Below, one piece after another: positions 21,642-32,250 of a stretch of DNA of 64,000 nt. Source of the stretch: Elmis aenea (lineage: Eukaryota > Arthropoda > Insecta > Coleoptera > Elmidae); contig OX393582.1 of assembly GCA_947652605.1 (NCBI GenBank), positions 11,494,544 to 11,558,543 of the forward strand. The letters are read 5' to 3'. The notes under the pieces are model-generated. The model saw only the letters and a program-made list of their open reading frames with translations. It searched no databases and was not told where the DNA came from. Made by a program: the position numbers and the translations under genes. Position 1 is the stretch's first letter. Each line of letters opens with the position of its first letter.

Positions 21642-23444
21642 CCCTTAAAGCGTCCTCGTTTGAGGACAAGCGTATATTTGCTCCAAAACTTTTTTCTTTC
21701 TTCGTAATTTCTATTACTTTTCATTTTATTCGTTAAATGGAGTACCAACGATGACAGGTAATCATATTAGATACATTTAGTTTGAATACTTGTTGAGCAG
21801 CACTGGTTTGAATCAGACCGATTTTAAGTAGTCAGATACCGTTCGTTACGTTTTTCTTTTTCGAGTCAAAACTTCAAGTAAGTGATTATTTTTGTTATAG
21901 TTATAATCAAAAACGATACTAAATTACATTAAGACACATTTTCCATAGTCTGTTCATATTGCTTTTAAATTATACACCCTCCAATCTCCCTGTCATTAAA
22001 TGAGGACGCTGGGCGTTTGTGACATCTTTTTAAATTAGAGCCTAGCTTTATCTTTTGAGGACACTTTTATTGCAGTGTACATGTTTGTGCTAAAATATTT
22101 GAATGACTTATAGTGCTTACATGTATATTTTGATCTTGCATCGTACTTTTCAACCCATTAAAAATATGGATAAAAATATATTCAAAACTGTCGAAGAAGC
22201 ATTCGAATATCTTATCTGTGAAGAAATAGAATGTGACATTGTTGCTTTACCGCCAGAAGTAGATGTACTAACCGACGAAGAAGGTATAGAATTATAGATG
22301 ATGACCAACTCTATCTAAATATATCTAAGGGAGAAAAAAAATGCGCTAGCGGAACAATAAGGGATAATAGATTTGCAAAATGTACTCTTATAACACCTAA
22401 AGAAATGCAAAAACAAGCTAGAGGATTCATGGACTATCGATTCGATAAAAAAAATGAAATTCTAATAATAAGATGGAATGATAACAACTCAGTAACACTA
22501 GCAACCAATTTTGATAAAGTAAAGCCAACGGTGAAAGTCCAGCGTTGAAGTCGCGAACAAAAAACAACTACAAACGTTCAGCAGCATGCAGCCATTCAAG
22601 CTCACAACAAATTCTTGGGAGGGGTGGATCACCATGACTGGCTATTAGAAAAACATACCATTGCTATCAGAGGTAAAAAATGGTATTGACCTTTGTTCAC
22701 CCGTTTGATAAGCATGGTTGTTGTGAATGGTTTTGTGTTGTACAAACTAGTGCACGGCAGTAACTCAATATCCATCAAGGATTTTCGAAGACAAATAGCT
22801 GTGACATATTTGAAAAAAAAGGACATGGAGCACGGTTGGCACGTGGTCGACCTATGTGCTTACCAGTTACTTCTGCAGCTAAGGTTCCAAAAGATGTAAG
22901 ATATGATTCTATGAATCATATTATAGAAAAAAGGAGCAATCAAACGTTGCCAAATGAAAACCTGCAAAGGAAAGCCAAGGACCTTTTGTGGAAAATGCAA
23001 TGTATCTTTGTGCATTACAGGTTTTCCGAAATATCATTTAAGAAATAGTTAAAATATTTCATTCATAAGTAAATTATTATTTCAGTTATTAGTTTCGTTT
23101 GTAATAATATTTCATGTTTATTTCTATTGAAAGCCAATAAATTAAGTTATGTATCAATAAATATTTTATTTACTATTGTTTATTTCATCACTGTCAGTAG
23201 ATAAAAACACTTACTGGACCAGCGAACTCTCGAAAGCTCAATGTTGTTTGTTATACATCGTTATCTGCTATAGCAAGTAGGTACTCTCAAACGCCCAGCG
23301 TTCTCATATTATGAGGACGGCCTATATCTCCGCAACTATTATTCTGACAAAAAAAAAAATTTATTGTAATATGCTCATATAGATCATAGGGGTAAGTTAC
23401 TAAAATATCTTTAAAAAAATAATAATAATTTGGGTCTTAATGGG
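21642..23444 (+). mobile_element. piggyBac element with deleted transposase
   Basis: The right end TTTGGGTCTTAATGGG is followed by TTAA (23445-23448). The left end CCCTTAAAGCG at 21642 resembles its inverse (CCCATTAAG), though its flanking TTAA is lost. Palindromes GTCCTCGTTTGAGGAC (21652-21667) and variants (about 21996-22010; CTCATATTATGAG at 23304) lie near both ends. A related copy ends at 48911. Confidence 0.8.
22103..23052 (+). pseudogene. piggyBac transposase pseudogene
   Basis: The N-terminal part (22103-22297) is acidic, with FKTVEEAFEYLICEEIECDI. After a frame change the coding resumes with SGTIRDNRFAKCTL and then, near 22600-22830, LGGVDHHDWLLEKHTIAIRG and KWYWPLFTRL in interrupted frames. 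The C-terminal cysteine cross-brace is visible in another frame, with CQMKTCKGKP, CGKCNVSLC and GFPKYH, up to a stop at 23052. The large middle part with the first catalytic Asp residues is deleted. This is the family of TTAA-specific cut-and-paste transposases. A closely related C-terminal copy is at 48355-48851. Confidence 0.85.
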
Positions 23445-23557
23445 TTAACCGACGATTCACTAGCTGTTTTTCTTTGTTACTTTATTTCCTTATTTTTAAT
23501 TAGATTTTATGTAAGTTATTTGGTCTATTTTAGACCAACTTTAACTTTCTTATTTCA

Positions 23558-23826
23558 GTAAGTTATAACATACGGTAAGCAAAACGCACACTTGTCTAGA
23601 AATGTCAAAGTAGGCATGTCAAAATTGACAAGACAACGTAATTGCATGTGCATATTAGCCAAAAAGCCAAAAAAATCGTAGGTATTATGTGTTCGTAGAA
23701 AAAGTAAGCTACATAACACGAGTTGTATAGCAATTACGCACTCGTAAAAATACGCACTCGGCTCCGTGCACAACTTTTCCACCCGTGCGTAATATGCTTC
23801 TTACAACTCTTGCTTTGTAATATACT
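23558..23826 (-). mobile_element. Intact copy of the MITE split at 5117-8291
   Basis: In inverse orientation it matches both outer pieces at 5117-5300 and 8206-8291. Its ends, AGTATATTACAAAG and AGTAAGTTATAACA read inward, are imperfect inverted repeats. Non-coding. Confidence 0.8.
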
Positions 23827-24084
23827 ATGGTATAACATACAACATACTTTGAAGAAAATAAAACGAATTGCTAAACTGATTAGGTTAAAAAAAATGAGTA
23901 CCGCTCACAAAATATCTGAATGCAAACAGAAAAACAAAACTTTTTAAGTAAAATATTATTCGCGAGCCAATTTCATTAAGAAGTTGATAAAAACGTTAAG
24001 ATTGTTTTCTATTTTATCTATTAAATATCTAGATGTCACACGTCATGTACTAGAACTAGACAGTTTGTCAATATACTATTAAAA

Positions 24085-24418
24085 ATGTTTTTATTTTTAT
24101 ATACCCTTTTCGTGCTTAAATTGGTTTTTGGAGAAACTGATAATGAAAGCTTAAAAACACAGTCCGAAAATATACTCAAAGAAAAACGAGACGTTGAAAG
24201 TCTTATTCTAGTACCAAATAAAAAGTTGAAACTGAGTTTAGTTAAAAACGAAAGTCCCGCGGAACACAGCATCGCAAGTAATGAAAATGTTGGAGATCGT
24301 TTTAAAAAGAAGGAAGATGATGTAGATTCTGACTTGGTAAACGATTTAACAGGCGGTAATAATCAGTTTTCTGATGAAGAAGAAAGCGACGACGAAGAGA
24401 AAAATGAAGATTACGATA
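24085..24418 (+). CDS. Secreted thrombospondin-repeat protein, exon 1
   Basis: The frame starts at ATG 24085 with a signal peptide (MFLFLYTLFVLKLVFG, likely cut before ETD). About 95 hydrophilic residues follow, with a Lys-rich middle and an acidic stretch near residues 94-108 (SDEEESDDEEKNED). No domain is complete here. The frame runs on to a stop at 24450, but GTAAGT at 24419-24424 is a strong splice donor after codon position 1. The acceptor at 39587 gives a matching phase and joins it to a thrombospondin type-1 repeat, making a 179-residue secreted protein. The joining is an inference. Separately, the exon alone could encode a 121-residue secreted peptide. No transposon similarity is seen. 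Confidence 0.7.
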
Positions 24419-24682
24419 GTAAGTACTGCTTTCAAAGAGAATCTTATTGAACTTACCAAAAATTTTTAATTTCGTTGTAATGCTCAAAGATTAAGCACTT
24501 ATATAACTAATGTATGTATCAACGTAAAAAAGCTAGAAATCTTGAAAAAGAAGGTTAGTTCAACTAGAAGATAAGTGTGTTTTTAAGTGATTGGTAAGAA
24601 TATATTCTGATTGTGGCCCAGTTCCTTTATAATAATTCTAATAAGTCTGAATAATAATAAAAATTATTACCTCAAAAATAAT

Positions 24683-24735
24683 TTATTATTTAGTCATGAG
24701 TCCTTCTACTGTTAGGTGTAGGACTGTTGAGTTGA
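24683..24735 (-). repeat. RTE 3'-UTR hairpin remnant
   Basis: AGTCCTTCTACTGTTAGGTGTAGGACT-type hairpin, matching 58810-58855 in inverse orientation, where it follows an RTE-like LINE end. Confidence 0.55.
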
Positions 24736-25145
24736 GGCGTCAACTTGCAAAACATCCAATTTAGTAAGAAAATTAGATAGTGGTGGCGCTGTTGACTTTA
24801 AACAGTCCGTCATATGGTTACTAAATCATAATGCAACAAAACTTATATTTTCCCAGCTCATTTTATACATGAAAACTGTCTAACGTTGCAAAACTCTTTC
24901 AATCCACCATTACTACTACTTCAAAACTCTTTTTATCCATTCTAGAAGTGATTATTACATAACATCCAGCGCCATTTTACCCTGTTAGTTATTTTACGGA
25001 ATCAAAACATCATATATCCTTACCTAATATCTTTTATATTTTGTGCTTTTATTAGTGTTCTGTATTTGACATCCGAAACGCACGTGTTTTGTTTTTAAAG
25101 ACAGTCTACTGTGTTTTTGTGTTTTGTTTAACAAATATTTTGATT

Positions 25146-25667
25146 ATGGAAATTTCTCCAACATCTTCTTTGATTGAAAAAGGAAGAAAAAAATATTTGC
25201 TGAATATGCAACTGTTCTAGAACTGCCCAAGGATTTCACTGGTTTTGATTGGAAGAAAGCAGTTGAATCTTGCATAAAGCCTCCTGGTCAATGGCATTTT
25301 CAATTTTCTATGGCAAAGCGATTTTTTATTAAAAAACAAGTCAGGAAGTATAACTATAAAAGGTGAAATCCATTATAAAAGCAACATTGGAGTATACAAA
25401 TCTGTTCTGAAAAGAGGAAAGACTGTGGCCAATATCACTCCAGAGGAACTTCCTAACAACGTTCCAGTCAAACAGTTAAAGCTAATTGATGTTGACAACC
25501 TTTTAAAGAAACACTTTGGCGTTGATTGGAGAAACAATCCAGAAACTGATTTGTCATTTTATAGAGATTTGATCGATACTTTTCATGAAGAAAATATAAC
25601 AAATGAAAATGAAAATCCTGATGAAGAGGAAATATTGTATCCTGAGGACGATGGTCTTAGAATTTAA
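25146..25667 (+). pseudogene. Unrecognised transposon-type gene, frameshifted
   Basis: From ATG 25146 (MEISPTSSLIEKGRKK) the coding sense shifts frame in an A-run near 25190, continues as ELPKDFTGFDWKKAVESCIK, and shifts again near 25320. It ends in an 80-codon open piece (25425-25667) with NITPEELPNNVPVKQLKL and an acidic tail. About 170-190 residues in all. I do not recognise the family. CAAAACTCTTT-AATCCA motifs occur in direct orientation before it (24889, 24932) and after it (25797, 25832), which suggests it belongs to a mobile unit. Its 3' half is duplicated at 30627-30892. Confidence 0.5.
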
Positions 25668-26515
25668 ATTCTTTCTCCTGTATTACAACTATTTTTTGTA
25701 CCGTATTTTGGAATTTCAAAAAACTAAAAATAAAAATTTGTAAAATAGTTCTAATTTCTTTTTAAAAAGCGAACTATGTTCTTTAAACAATGTTTCAAAA
25801 CTTTTTAAATCCACAGATAGTTTGCAAAACTCTCTAAATCCAAAATATTTTCTAAAATAACTTTTTCCGCGATCATCTTTCTTTTTTCAGTAATTGCCGA
25901 TCAATTTTTTAATGCCTTCTGCAAACAACTGTGCATTATGAACATACATAGTCAATTATAAATCGACGTATAGGTTTTTCGCGTTTCCTGTGAAATTAGT
26001 TATGGCGGATGTAGAAAGTTTTGCAAATTGGCGCCTCAGTTGTGTTGTGCTGACTTTATTCCATGTTTTTCTATCTTGTGCTAGCTTTTTTATGTCTTTC
26101 CATTTGATGTTGCTATCCGTTGCTGCTTTTTTAACTTCGTCTTGCCAGTTCTTTTTTTTTGGTCTACCTCTTTTGTTTTTTCCTTGTGATCTTGCTTCAT
26201 AGGCTTTTCTGGTTAACCTTTCTTCTTTTATCCTGTTAATGTGACCCAACCATCTTAGCTGTCTTTCTTGTATTTTTGTTACAACTAATTTAGTCCTTAA
26301 CTATTTTTTGTGTTTCGTTTCTGATTCTACCTTTTTTGGTTTTTCCTTGGATTTTTCTTAGAAACCTCATTTCTGCTGCATTCACTCGACTACTATTTTT
26401 ATTTGTGAGTGTTTACGGTTTACTTCCGTATAAAAGTGCCGGAGTTACTACCTTCTTGACCACTTCCACTTTTGTTCGTTTTGGGACTTCTCTATTTCCA
26501 GAAAATGTTGTTCTT
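25402..26515 (+). repeat. Left copy of the 1,114-bp LINE-flanking duplication
   Basis: It matches 30627-31740 in every stretch I compared, at the same length. It starts CTGTTCTGAAAAG and ends AATGTTGTTCTT directly at the T-run of the minus-strand LINE. It holds the 3' half of the unrecognised gene and part of an older RTE-like LINE. Confidence 0.93.
25956..26500 (-). pseudogene. RTE-like LINE C-terminus, left duplicate
   Basis: A 97-codon minus-strand frame (25956-26249) reads MGHINRIKEERLTRKAYEAR, GRPKKKNWQDEVKKA and AQDRKTWNKV. These motifs are typical of the region after reverse transcriptase in RTE/BovB-like LINEs. More N-terminal sequence continues toward 26500 in broken frames (LTNKNSSRVNAAEM-type). 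It is cut at 26515 by the Jockey LINE; the rest lies beyond the right duplicate at 31740-32250. Confidence 0.75.
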
Positions 26516-26707
26516 TTTTTTTTTTTTTTTTTTTATGATGTAAGTGATTAATACTGGTCCGGCTGGGCCAACCATTAATTTTTCTATATAATAAAATGGA
26601 AATGTAATAAAATGAAATTGATGAGGATGAAATGATTACTTAATACTAGAGTTCACCCATCGGTGTCCTGAAGATGGCACTCTGTTTCACTAATAAACTA
26701 TCCTACA

Positions 26708-29371
26708 CTATACAAGTTCAAATGGTTTTTGTCTTTTTAATCTTCTGACCAACCCATGGTTGTCTAGCAGTTGTAGTGCCTCTGGGTTTATATGGTTTTG
26801 CAGTCGGGTTGCGTGTTTTTTTGCAAATCGTTTGATTTCACTAGATACCTCTGGGATACAGAGATCACGATGAATGTCCTTGTTTCTTACGTACCATGGC
26901 GCGTCAACTGCGTTACGAAGAACTTTATTTTGGAATACCTGTACTTTCTTGATGTTGCACTGTTTGGCACATCCCCACAACTGTATGCCATAAACCCAGA
27001 CAGGTTTTAGTATCTGGTTATAGATAATAATTTTATTATACATCGATAATTGGGATCTTCGTCCTAGAAGCCAATACAGTTTTCTGTATTTTATACTTAG
27101 CTCTTCTTTTTTTGTTTTTATATGTGGCTTCCACCTCAGTCGCGTGTCGAGAGTCATGCCTAAATACTTGGCTGTCGTTTTATTCGGGACGACGTTCCCA
27201 TTAATCGTTATTGGAATTTGTGTAATTTTTTTATTCGTAAAATATATGTGAGAAGATTTTTGATCATTCAGTTTTATACTCCACTCGCTCATCCAATTGC
27301 TGATTCTATTACATGCATTCTGCAGTTTTATCGCTGCCTCTTCTGTATCTTTACCTACTGCCATGATTGCAGTATCATCTGCAAATGTGGCTGTTGTAAT
27401 GTTTTGCAGTTGTGGCAAATCATGTGTGTACAGTAAGTAGAGGACTGGGCCCAGGACGCTGCCTTGAGGGACTCCTGCTTTCACTTCTTTCAGTGCAGAA
27501 TATTCATTTTCTTGTTTTATTCTAAACAATCTACCTGATATGTACGACATTAACAGTTCTACATGATGTTTTGGTAGTATTCTGTTAAGTTTCAGTATCA
27601 GTCCTTCATGAGAAACCCTATCGAAGGCTTGAGCCACATCAAGAAAGATGGTAGAGCAGATTAATTTTTCTTCTAGTGCCTTTTCTATTACGTCCGTTAT
27701 CCTGTGCACTTGGTCTATCGTAGAGTGTCTGTGTCTAAAGCCGAATTGATGGTTTGGTATTAGCTTTTTCCTTTCTATTACGGGTTGTAGTCTCTTTAGA
27801 AACAGTTTCTCGAATAACTTGGAGATGATCGGTAAGAGTGATATAGGCCGGTACGATTTGGCTTCATTTGGTGGTTTGCCTGGCTTTTGTATCATGATAA
27901 CTTCTGCTACTTTCCAGGAACTAGGAACGTGTCGAAGTCTAAACGCTGCATTTATTAAATACGTCAGCATGACTATGCCTTTCTTTGGGAGTTGTTTCAA
28001 AATTTCACCGGTGATAAGATCAAACCCTGGAGCTTTGTTGGGATTTATGTTGGTCTTAATTTCTTTGGCCACTTCTTTGGGAGTTACTAGTTCAATTTCT
28101 GTGTCTTCAACGTTTTCAGTTTCGTGTATATAGGCATCAGGGTGGATGTCGTTACATTTGAATATTTCGGCAAGGTGATCGGCAAAAGTTTCGGCTTTCT
28201 GCTTATTCTCTCTTGCCCAGGTGCCATCTGGCTTTCTTATTGGTGGAGATAGAGTAATCGGCCTTTTAAGTTTTCTCGTTGCTTTCCATAATGAGTATTC
28301 CGTTTTTTTATCGGCTGTTAGATTTTCCAAGAACTTATTAATTGACTCTTCTTTCAATTTTTGGATTTTCCTTTTGAGTTGTTGGGTTTTGTTATTAAGT
28401 ATATTTTTGTCGGCGGGATCTCTTGTTTGTTGATATCTTCGTCTTGCTCGTCTTTTTTCCTTAACCAGTTCTTTGATCTCCTTGGGGTAATTGTTCGCTA
28501 TTGATCTGTGAGTGTACTCTTTGGTGCTGTTCCATGCCGCTTGTTGTATAACACTGTTGAACTTTTCCACTTCTGTTTCTAGTTGCTCCAAAGTTTGCAG
28601 TTGTATATTTAAATTGATCTTATTTGCTAGTTCTGTTTTGAAGTTCATCCAGTCTGTAGTTTTGTTTGCCAATGTTGGTCTGTTCTCCTTTTTTATGATT
28701 TTTTCACTCAGAGTTAAAATTATTGCGGAGTGATCAGAGTCTAAGTCAAAGTTTTCTGCAATATCAATAAAGTTTGGGGAAACTCTTTTTGATATAAAGA
28801 AGTCGAGAAGATCTGGAATTTTGTTTAGATCTGTGGGCCAGTAGGTTGGCTTACCTGTGGAGTGATAGGTACAGCCCATTTCCCTAATGGCTTCTCTCAA
28901 TTCTTTTCCCTTCGTTGTTGTAAGCCTGGATCCCCAATCAACGTGTTTCGCATTGAGGTCGCCTCCCAAAATGAATCTGTCGCCCATATGCCGCAGGAAG
29001 TTTTTATAATCTAATTTCTTAAGGTTATATCTTGGTGGGCAATATAAGGCACCTATAGTCAGTTTTTGCTTGATGGACTTAATTCCAACCACTGTAAGCT
29101 GGATTTCTGCGCTTTGAATATGGCACTCTTCATAATGATTGATATTATCTTTTATAATGATAGCACTTCCTCCTTTCGCTTTGTTATCGGGGTGAGTGGT
29201 TTGGTAAATTTTGTAGCCTGTTAGTTTTATGTAGGACTGATTTGTTGAGTGCGTTTCCGAGACGAGGCATACATCGATATTTTGTGTGTTTAAAAATAGT
29301 TCTATTTCTTCTTTTCTATTCTGAATGCCATTTGCGTTCCATGTAGCTATTTTTAATTCACGCTGGTCCAT
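26708..29371 (-). CDS. Jockey LINE ORF2: endonuclease and reverse transcriptase
   Basis: An 887-residue protein. Residues 1-225 are an apurinic-type endonuclease with the expected WNANG, SETH (E39), GGDLN (D138) and SDHSA (D213, H214). Residues about 485-750 are the reverse transcriptase, with YRPISLLP (507), NHQFGF (540), FLDVAQAFD (D578, D584), AGVPQGSVLGP (632) and FADD (663-666). The C-terminus (LQLLDN...QKPFELV) is typical of Jockey. All visible catalytic residues are present and there is no stop or shift, so the enzyme could be active; it nicks target DNA and copies the LINE RNA onto it. The start ATG overlaps the ORF1 stop as TAATG, suggesting reinitiation. Confidence 0.95.
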   Translation of the reverse strand: MDQRELKIATWNANGIQNRKEEIELFLNTQNIDVCLVSETHSTNQSYIKLTGYKIYQTTHPDNKAKGGSAIIIKDNINHYEECHIQSAEIQLTVVGIKSIKQKLTIGALYCPPRYNLKKLDYKNFLRHMGDRFILGGDLNAKHVDWGSRLTTTKGKELREAIREMGCTYHSTGKPTYWPTDLNKIPDLLDFFISKRVSPNFIDIAENFDLDSDHSAIILTLSEKIIKKENRPTLANKTTDWMNFKTELANKINLNIQLQTLEQLETEVEKFNSVIQQAAWNSTKEYTHRSIANNYPKEIKELVKEKRRARRRYQQTRDPADKNILNNKTQQLKRKIQKLKEESINKFLENLTADKKTEYSLWKATRKLKRPITLSPPIRKPDGTWARENKQKAETFADHLAEIFKCNDIHPDAYIHETENVEDTEIELVTPKEVAKEIKTNINPNKAPGFDLITGEILKQLPKKGIVMLTYLINAAFRLRHVPSSWKVAEVIMIQKPGKPPNEAKSYRPISLLPIISKLFEKLFLKRLQPVIERKKLIPNHQFGFRHRHSTIDQVHRITDVIEKALEEKLICSTIFLDVAQAFDRVSHEGLILKLNRILPKHHVELLMSYISGRLFRIKQENEYSALKEVKAGVPQGSVLGPVLYLLYTHDLPQLQNITTATFADDTAIMAVGKDTEEAAIKLQNACNRISNWMSEWSIKLNDQKSSHIYFTNKKITQIPITINGNVVPNKTTAKYLGMTLDTRLRWKPHIKTKKEELSIKYRKLYWLLGRRSQLSMYNKIIIYNQILKPVWVYGIQLWGCAKQCNIKKVQVFQNKVLRNAVDAPWYVRNKDIHRDLCIPEVSSEIKRFAKKHATRLQNHINPEALQLLDNHGLVRRLKRQKPFELV

Positions 29372-30626
29372 TAATTTGTTCCTCGAGCTGCTGTTCCAGT
29401 GTGCTTGGCTTCCAATCTGTCCAGCCTTTCTGAGAATTTGTTCATCAAATTTGTCAAATTCTGCATCATCTGCATTATTGTTTGTTGTTCATTTAGCTTT
29501 GGACCAGGTTGGGTTTTGCTAGCTTGGACTGCTTGCGCAAATGATACCTCATTGGTAATTTTTTTGCTTGAAAATATTTTCTGTTGGGTATATTGTGGTT
29601 TCTTAGGGTTGATTAGGTTATCTCTTCTCTTTTGAAGTTCTTTTGCAACTAAACAGGCACGATAATTTGCAGGGTGGGCCTCTGCGCAGTTGGAGCACTT
29701 TGGTGGATCATTTTTTGGTTTGCTGCATTCGGTGGTTAAGTGTTTGCCGGCACATTTAACGCAATTAGCTTCGCGTTGGCAGAATCTCTGGGTATGACCA
29801 TATCGTTGACACCTCTTACACTGCGGGATTAATTTGTTATTTTTGAGTGCTTCGATTTTGATCCTCATATGGCATAGGTATTGTATTTCATAGATCTTTT
29901 TAATCTCTTCCGAATTTTCGAAGGTCAGCATGAACAAAGGAAGTGGGGTAGTCACCACTCTGCCATGTTCTTTAGTTTTTCTGATTTTATTTACTACATC
30001 AAGTATTTTGAAACCTCTACTTGTTAGTTCGTCTTTGATGTCTTCCGGTTTGCAAGTTGGGTGCAAATTCCTAGCCATGACTCTAATGGGTCTTGTTTGT
30101 TTGTTCTCATACGTGTGCCATTCTATTTTGGCATCGTTCATGAGGTTTGTTACTTCTCTGTATTCCAGTTCGGTATCAACGTTAATTTTTAATTGGTTAT
30201 TATTCATTAAGTTGGCTTTAAAGTTCAAGTTTCTGGTCTTTAGGGCCTGATTTATTTCGGTATAATCTTCTATATTGCTCAGAACCACTGGTGGTGGTTT
30301 ATGTTTTTTTGCAACGTCTGAATTTGGTGTAGGTTTAGAACTAATTACCTTTTGTTCTGGTGATAATGCCATTTTTCTCTTTTTATATTTTGGTAATAGC
30401 CAAGCTGTTTCTTTAGCTACTAGTTCCTCTTCTTCATCCGAGTTGATTGGGCTATAATTTTTATTAGATTGTAAAGAAGCGATCATCTCTCTTAATTCTT
30501 GTATCTCTTTGTTGGCTGCATTGAGCTGGGATTCTAGGGTTTTTATTTTTGCCGATTCTTCTTTTGGGAGGAAAAATCCTTGAGTATCGTTGTTGTACAG
30601 CGTTGAAGAGCCTTTTTGTTGGGATG
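29371..30626 (-). CDS. Jockey LINE ORF1 (Gag-like), 5'-truncated
   Basis: About 417 residues lie within the LINE. The open frame runs on into flanking DNA up to 30762, but that part is target sequence, not LINE. The first ATG inside is at 30486. A short coiled coil (KIKTLESQLNAANKEIQEL) precedes an acidic stretch. In the second half are a PRE_C2HC-type region (RPIRVMARNLHPTCKPEDIK) and three cysteine-histidine knuckles (CKRCQRYGHTQRFC, CVKCAGKHLTTEC, CSNCAEAHPANYRAC). Such proteins bind LINE RNA. The N-terminus and start codon are missing, so normal expression is doubtful. The stop shares its last base with the ORF2 start. Confidence 0.9.
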
Positions 30627-30892
30627 CTGTTCTGAAAAGAGGAAAGACTGTGGCCAATATCACTCCAGAGGAACTTCCTAACAACGTTCCAGTCAAACAG
30701 TTAAAGCTAATTGATGTTGACAACCTTTTAAAGAAACACTTTGGCGTTGATTGGAGAAACAATCCAGAAACTGATTTGTCATTTTATAGAGATTTGATCG
30801 ATACTTTTCATGAAGAAAATATAACAAATGAAAATGAAAATCCTGATGAAGAGGAAATATTGTATCCTGAGGACGATGGTCTTAGAATTTAA
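30627..30892 (+). pseudogene. Duplicated 3' part of the unrecognised gene
   Basis: Identical to 25402-25667, encoding the NITPEELPNN...DDGLRI piece. It lacks the 5' part; the frame opens into LINE sequence upstream. Confidence 0.6.
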
Positions 30893-31740
30893 ATTCTTTC
30901 TCCTGTATTACAACTATTTTTTGTACCGTATTTTGGAATTTCAAAAAACTAAAAATAAAAATTTGTAAAATAGTTCTAATTTCTTTTTAAAAAGCGAACT
31001 ATGTTCTTTAAACAATGTTTCAAAACTTTTTAAATCCACAGATAGTTTGCAAAACTCTCTAAATCCAAAATATTTTCTAAAATAACTTTTTCCGCGATCA
31101 TCTTTCTTTTTTCAGTAATTGCCGATCAATTTTTTAATGCCTTCTGCAAACAACTGTGCATTATGAACATACATAGTCAATTATAAATCGACGTATAGGT
31201 TTTTCGCGTTTCCTGTGAAATTAGTTATGGCGGATGTAGAAAGTTTTGCAAATTGGCGCCTCAGTTGTGTTGTGCTGACTTTATTCCATGTTTTTCTATC
31301 TTGTGCTAGCTTTTTTATGTCTTTCCATTTGATGTTGCTATCCGTTGCTGCTTTTTTAACTTCGTCTTGCCAGTTCTTTTTTTTTGGTCTACCTCTTTTG
31401 TTTTTTCCTTGTGATCTTGCTTCATAGGCTTTTCTGGTTAACCTTTCTTCTTTTATCCTGTTAATGTGACCCAACCATCTTAGCTGTCTTTCTTGTATTT
31501 TTGTTACAACTAATTTAGTCCTTAACTATTTTTTGTGTTTCGTTTCTGATTCTACCTTTTTTGGTTTTTCCTTGGATTTTTCTTAGAAACCTCATTTCTG
31601 CTGCATTCACTCGACTACTATTTTTATTTGTGAGTGTTTACGGTTTACTTCCGTATAAAAGTGCCGGAGTTACTACCTTCTTGACCACTTCCACTTTTGT
31701 TCGTTTTGGGACTTCTCTATTTCCAGAAAATGTTGTTCTT
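30627..31740 (+). repeat. Right copy of the 1,114-bp LINE-flanking duplication
   Basis: Same length and, where compared, same sequence as 25402-26515. It begins at the LINE 5' boundary and continues without a break into 31741 onward (AAACTGTTAAATATCC), the original right flank. Confidence 0.93.
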
Positions 31741-32250
31741 AAACTGTTAAATATCCTTTCCACATTTCCTGTCCTTTCGCTTATTTCCTTGTCCATTTCT
31801 CCATTTTTCTCTATGATCACTACTAAATATTTAAAGCTTTCTATCTAATCCAATCTAAGCTCATTTAAAGTGATGTTATGCCCTTTGTTTTCTGTTGTAA
31901 CGATCATAGTTTTAGTCTTTTCGATATTTATTTCCATATTAATTTTTTCCAATTCCAGGTTAGAGTTTTTAAATTATGTTGCAGGTTTTTTCTGTTTTCG
32001 CTTCTAAGACCATGTCGTCTGCGAATATTAGCTCAGTTATGTTATTTTTTTTTTCATTTTTCAGTTGCCTAGGTAAAACGGTTTCATTTTTTGTTTTATT
32101 TCTTTAATCATCCCATGACCACTAAGAATAATAATGGGCTGAGCAGGAAGCCTTGTTTTAAGCCTTTTTTATTTCAAACCCTTTCGATTCTTCATTTTGG
32201 GTTCTTAGAATATTTACAGTTTTTTCGTACAACGCTTTTATTATGTCGGT
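31181..32250 (-). pseudogene. RTE-like LINE, reverse transcriptase and C-terminus
   Basis: Read on the minus strand from about 32250: GLKQGFLLSPLLFLVV, then ITELIFADDMVLEAKTEK (the FADD catalytic box near 32020), then IIEKNGEMDKEISERTGNVE and VVKKVVTPALLYGSKP (31638-31820), then the GRPKKKNWQDEV and AQDRKTW tail ending at 31181. Frames are broken by several shifts and stops, and the 5' half with the endonuclease is gone. The 31181-31740 part is the duplicated segment. A related copy is at 58270-58830. Confidence 0.78.

Larger units (their letters stand above)
26516..30626 (-). mobile_element. Jockey-clade LINE with intact ORF2
   Basis: A 4.1-kb non-LTR retrotransposon on the minus strand. 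The 3' end is a poly(A) of about 20 (T-run at 26512-26534). ORF2 is open and ORF1 is open from the 5' boundary. The 5' boundary at 30626 falls inside ORF1 coding sequence, so it is slightly 5'-truncated and lacks its promoter. It is flanked by 1,114-bp direct copies of the target. It looks young. A degraded relative is at 54474-55975. Confidence 0.93.

Noticed and set aside
27819..30457. Several plus-strand open frames over the LINE
   Set aside because: They are antisense shadows of the intact LINE ORF1 and ORF2.
30627..30762. Upstream extension of LINE ORF1 (MFLQSTPKCFFKRL...)
   Set aside because: This part lies in the duplicated target sequence, antisense to another gene, so it is a chance extension across the insertion boundary.
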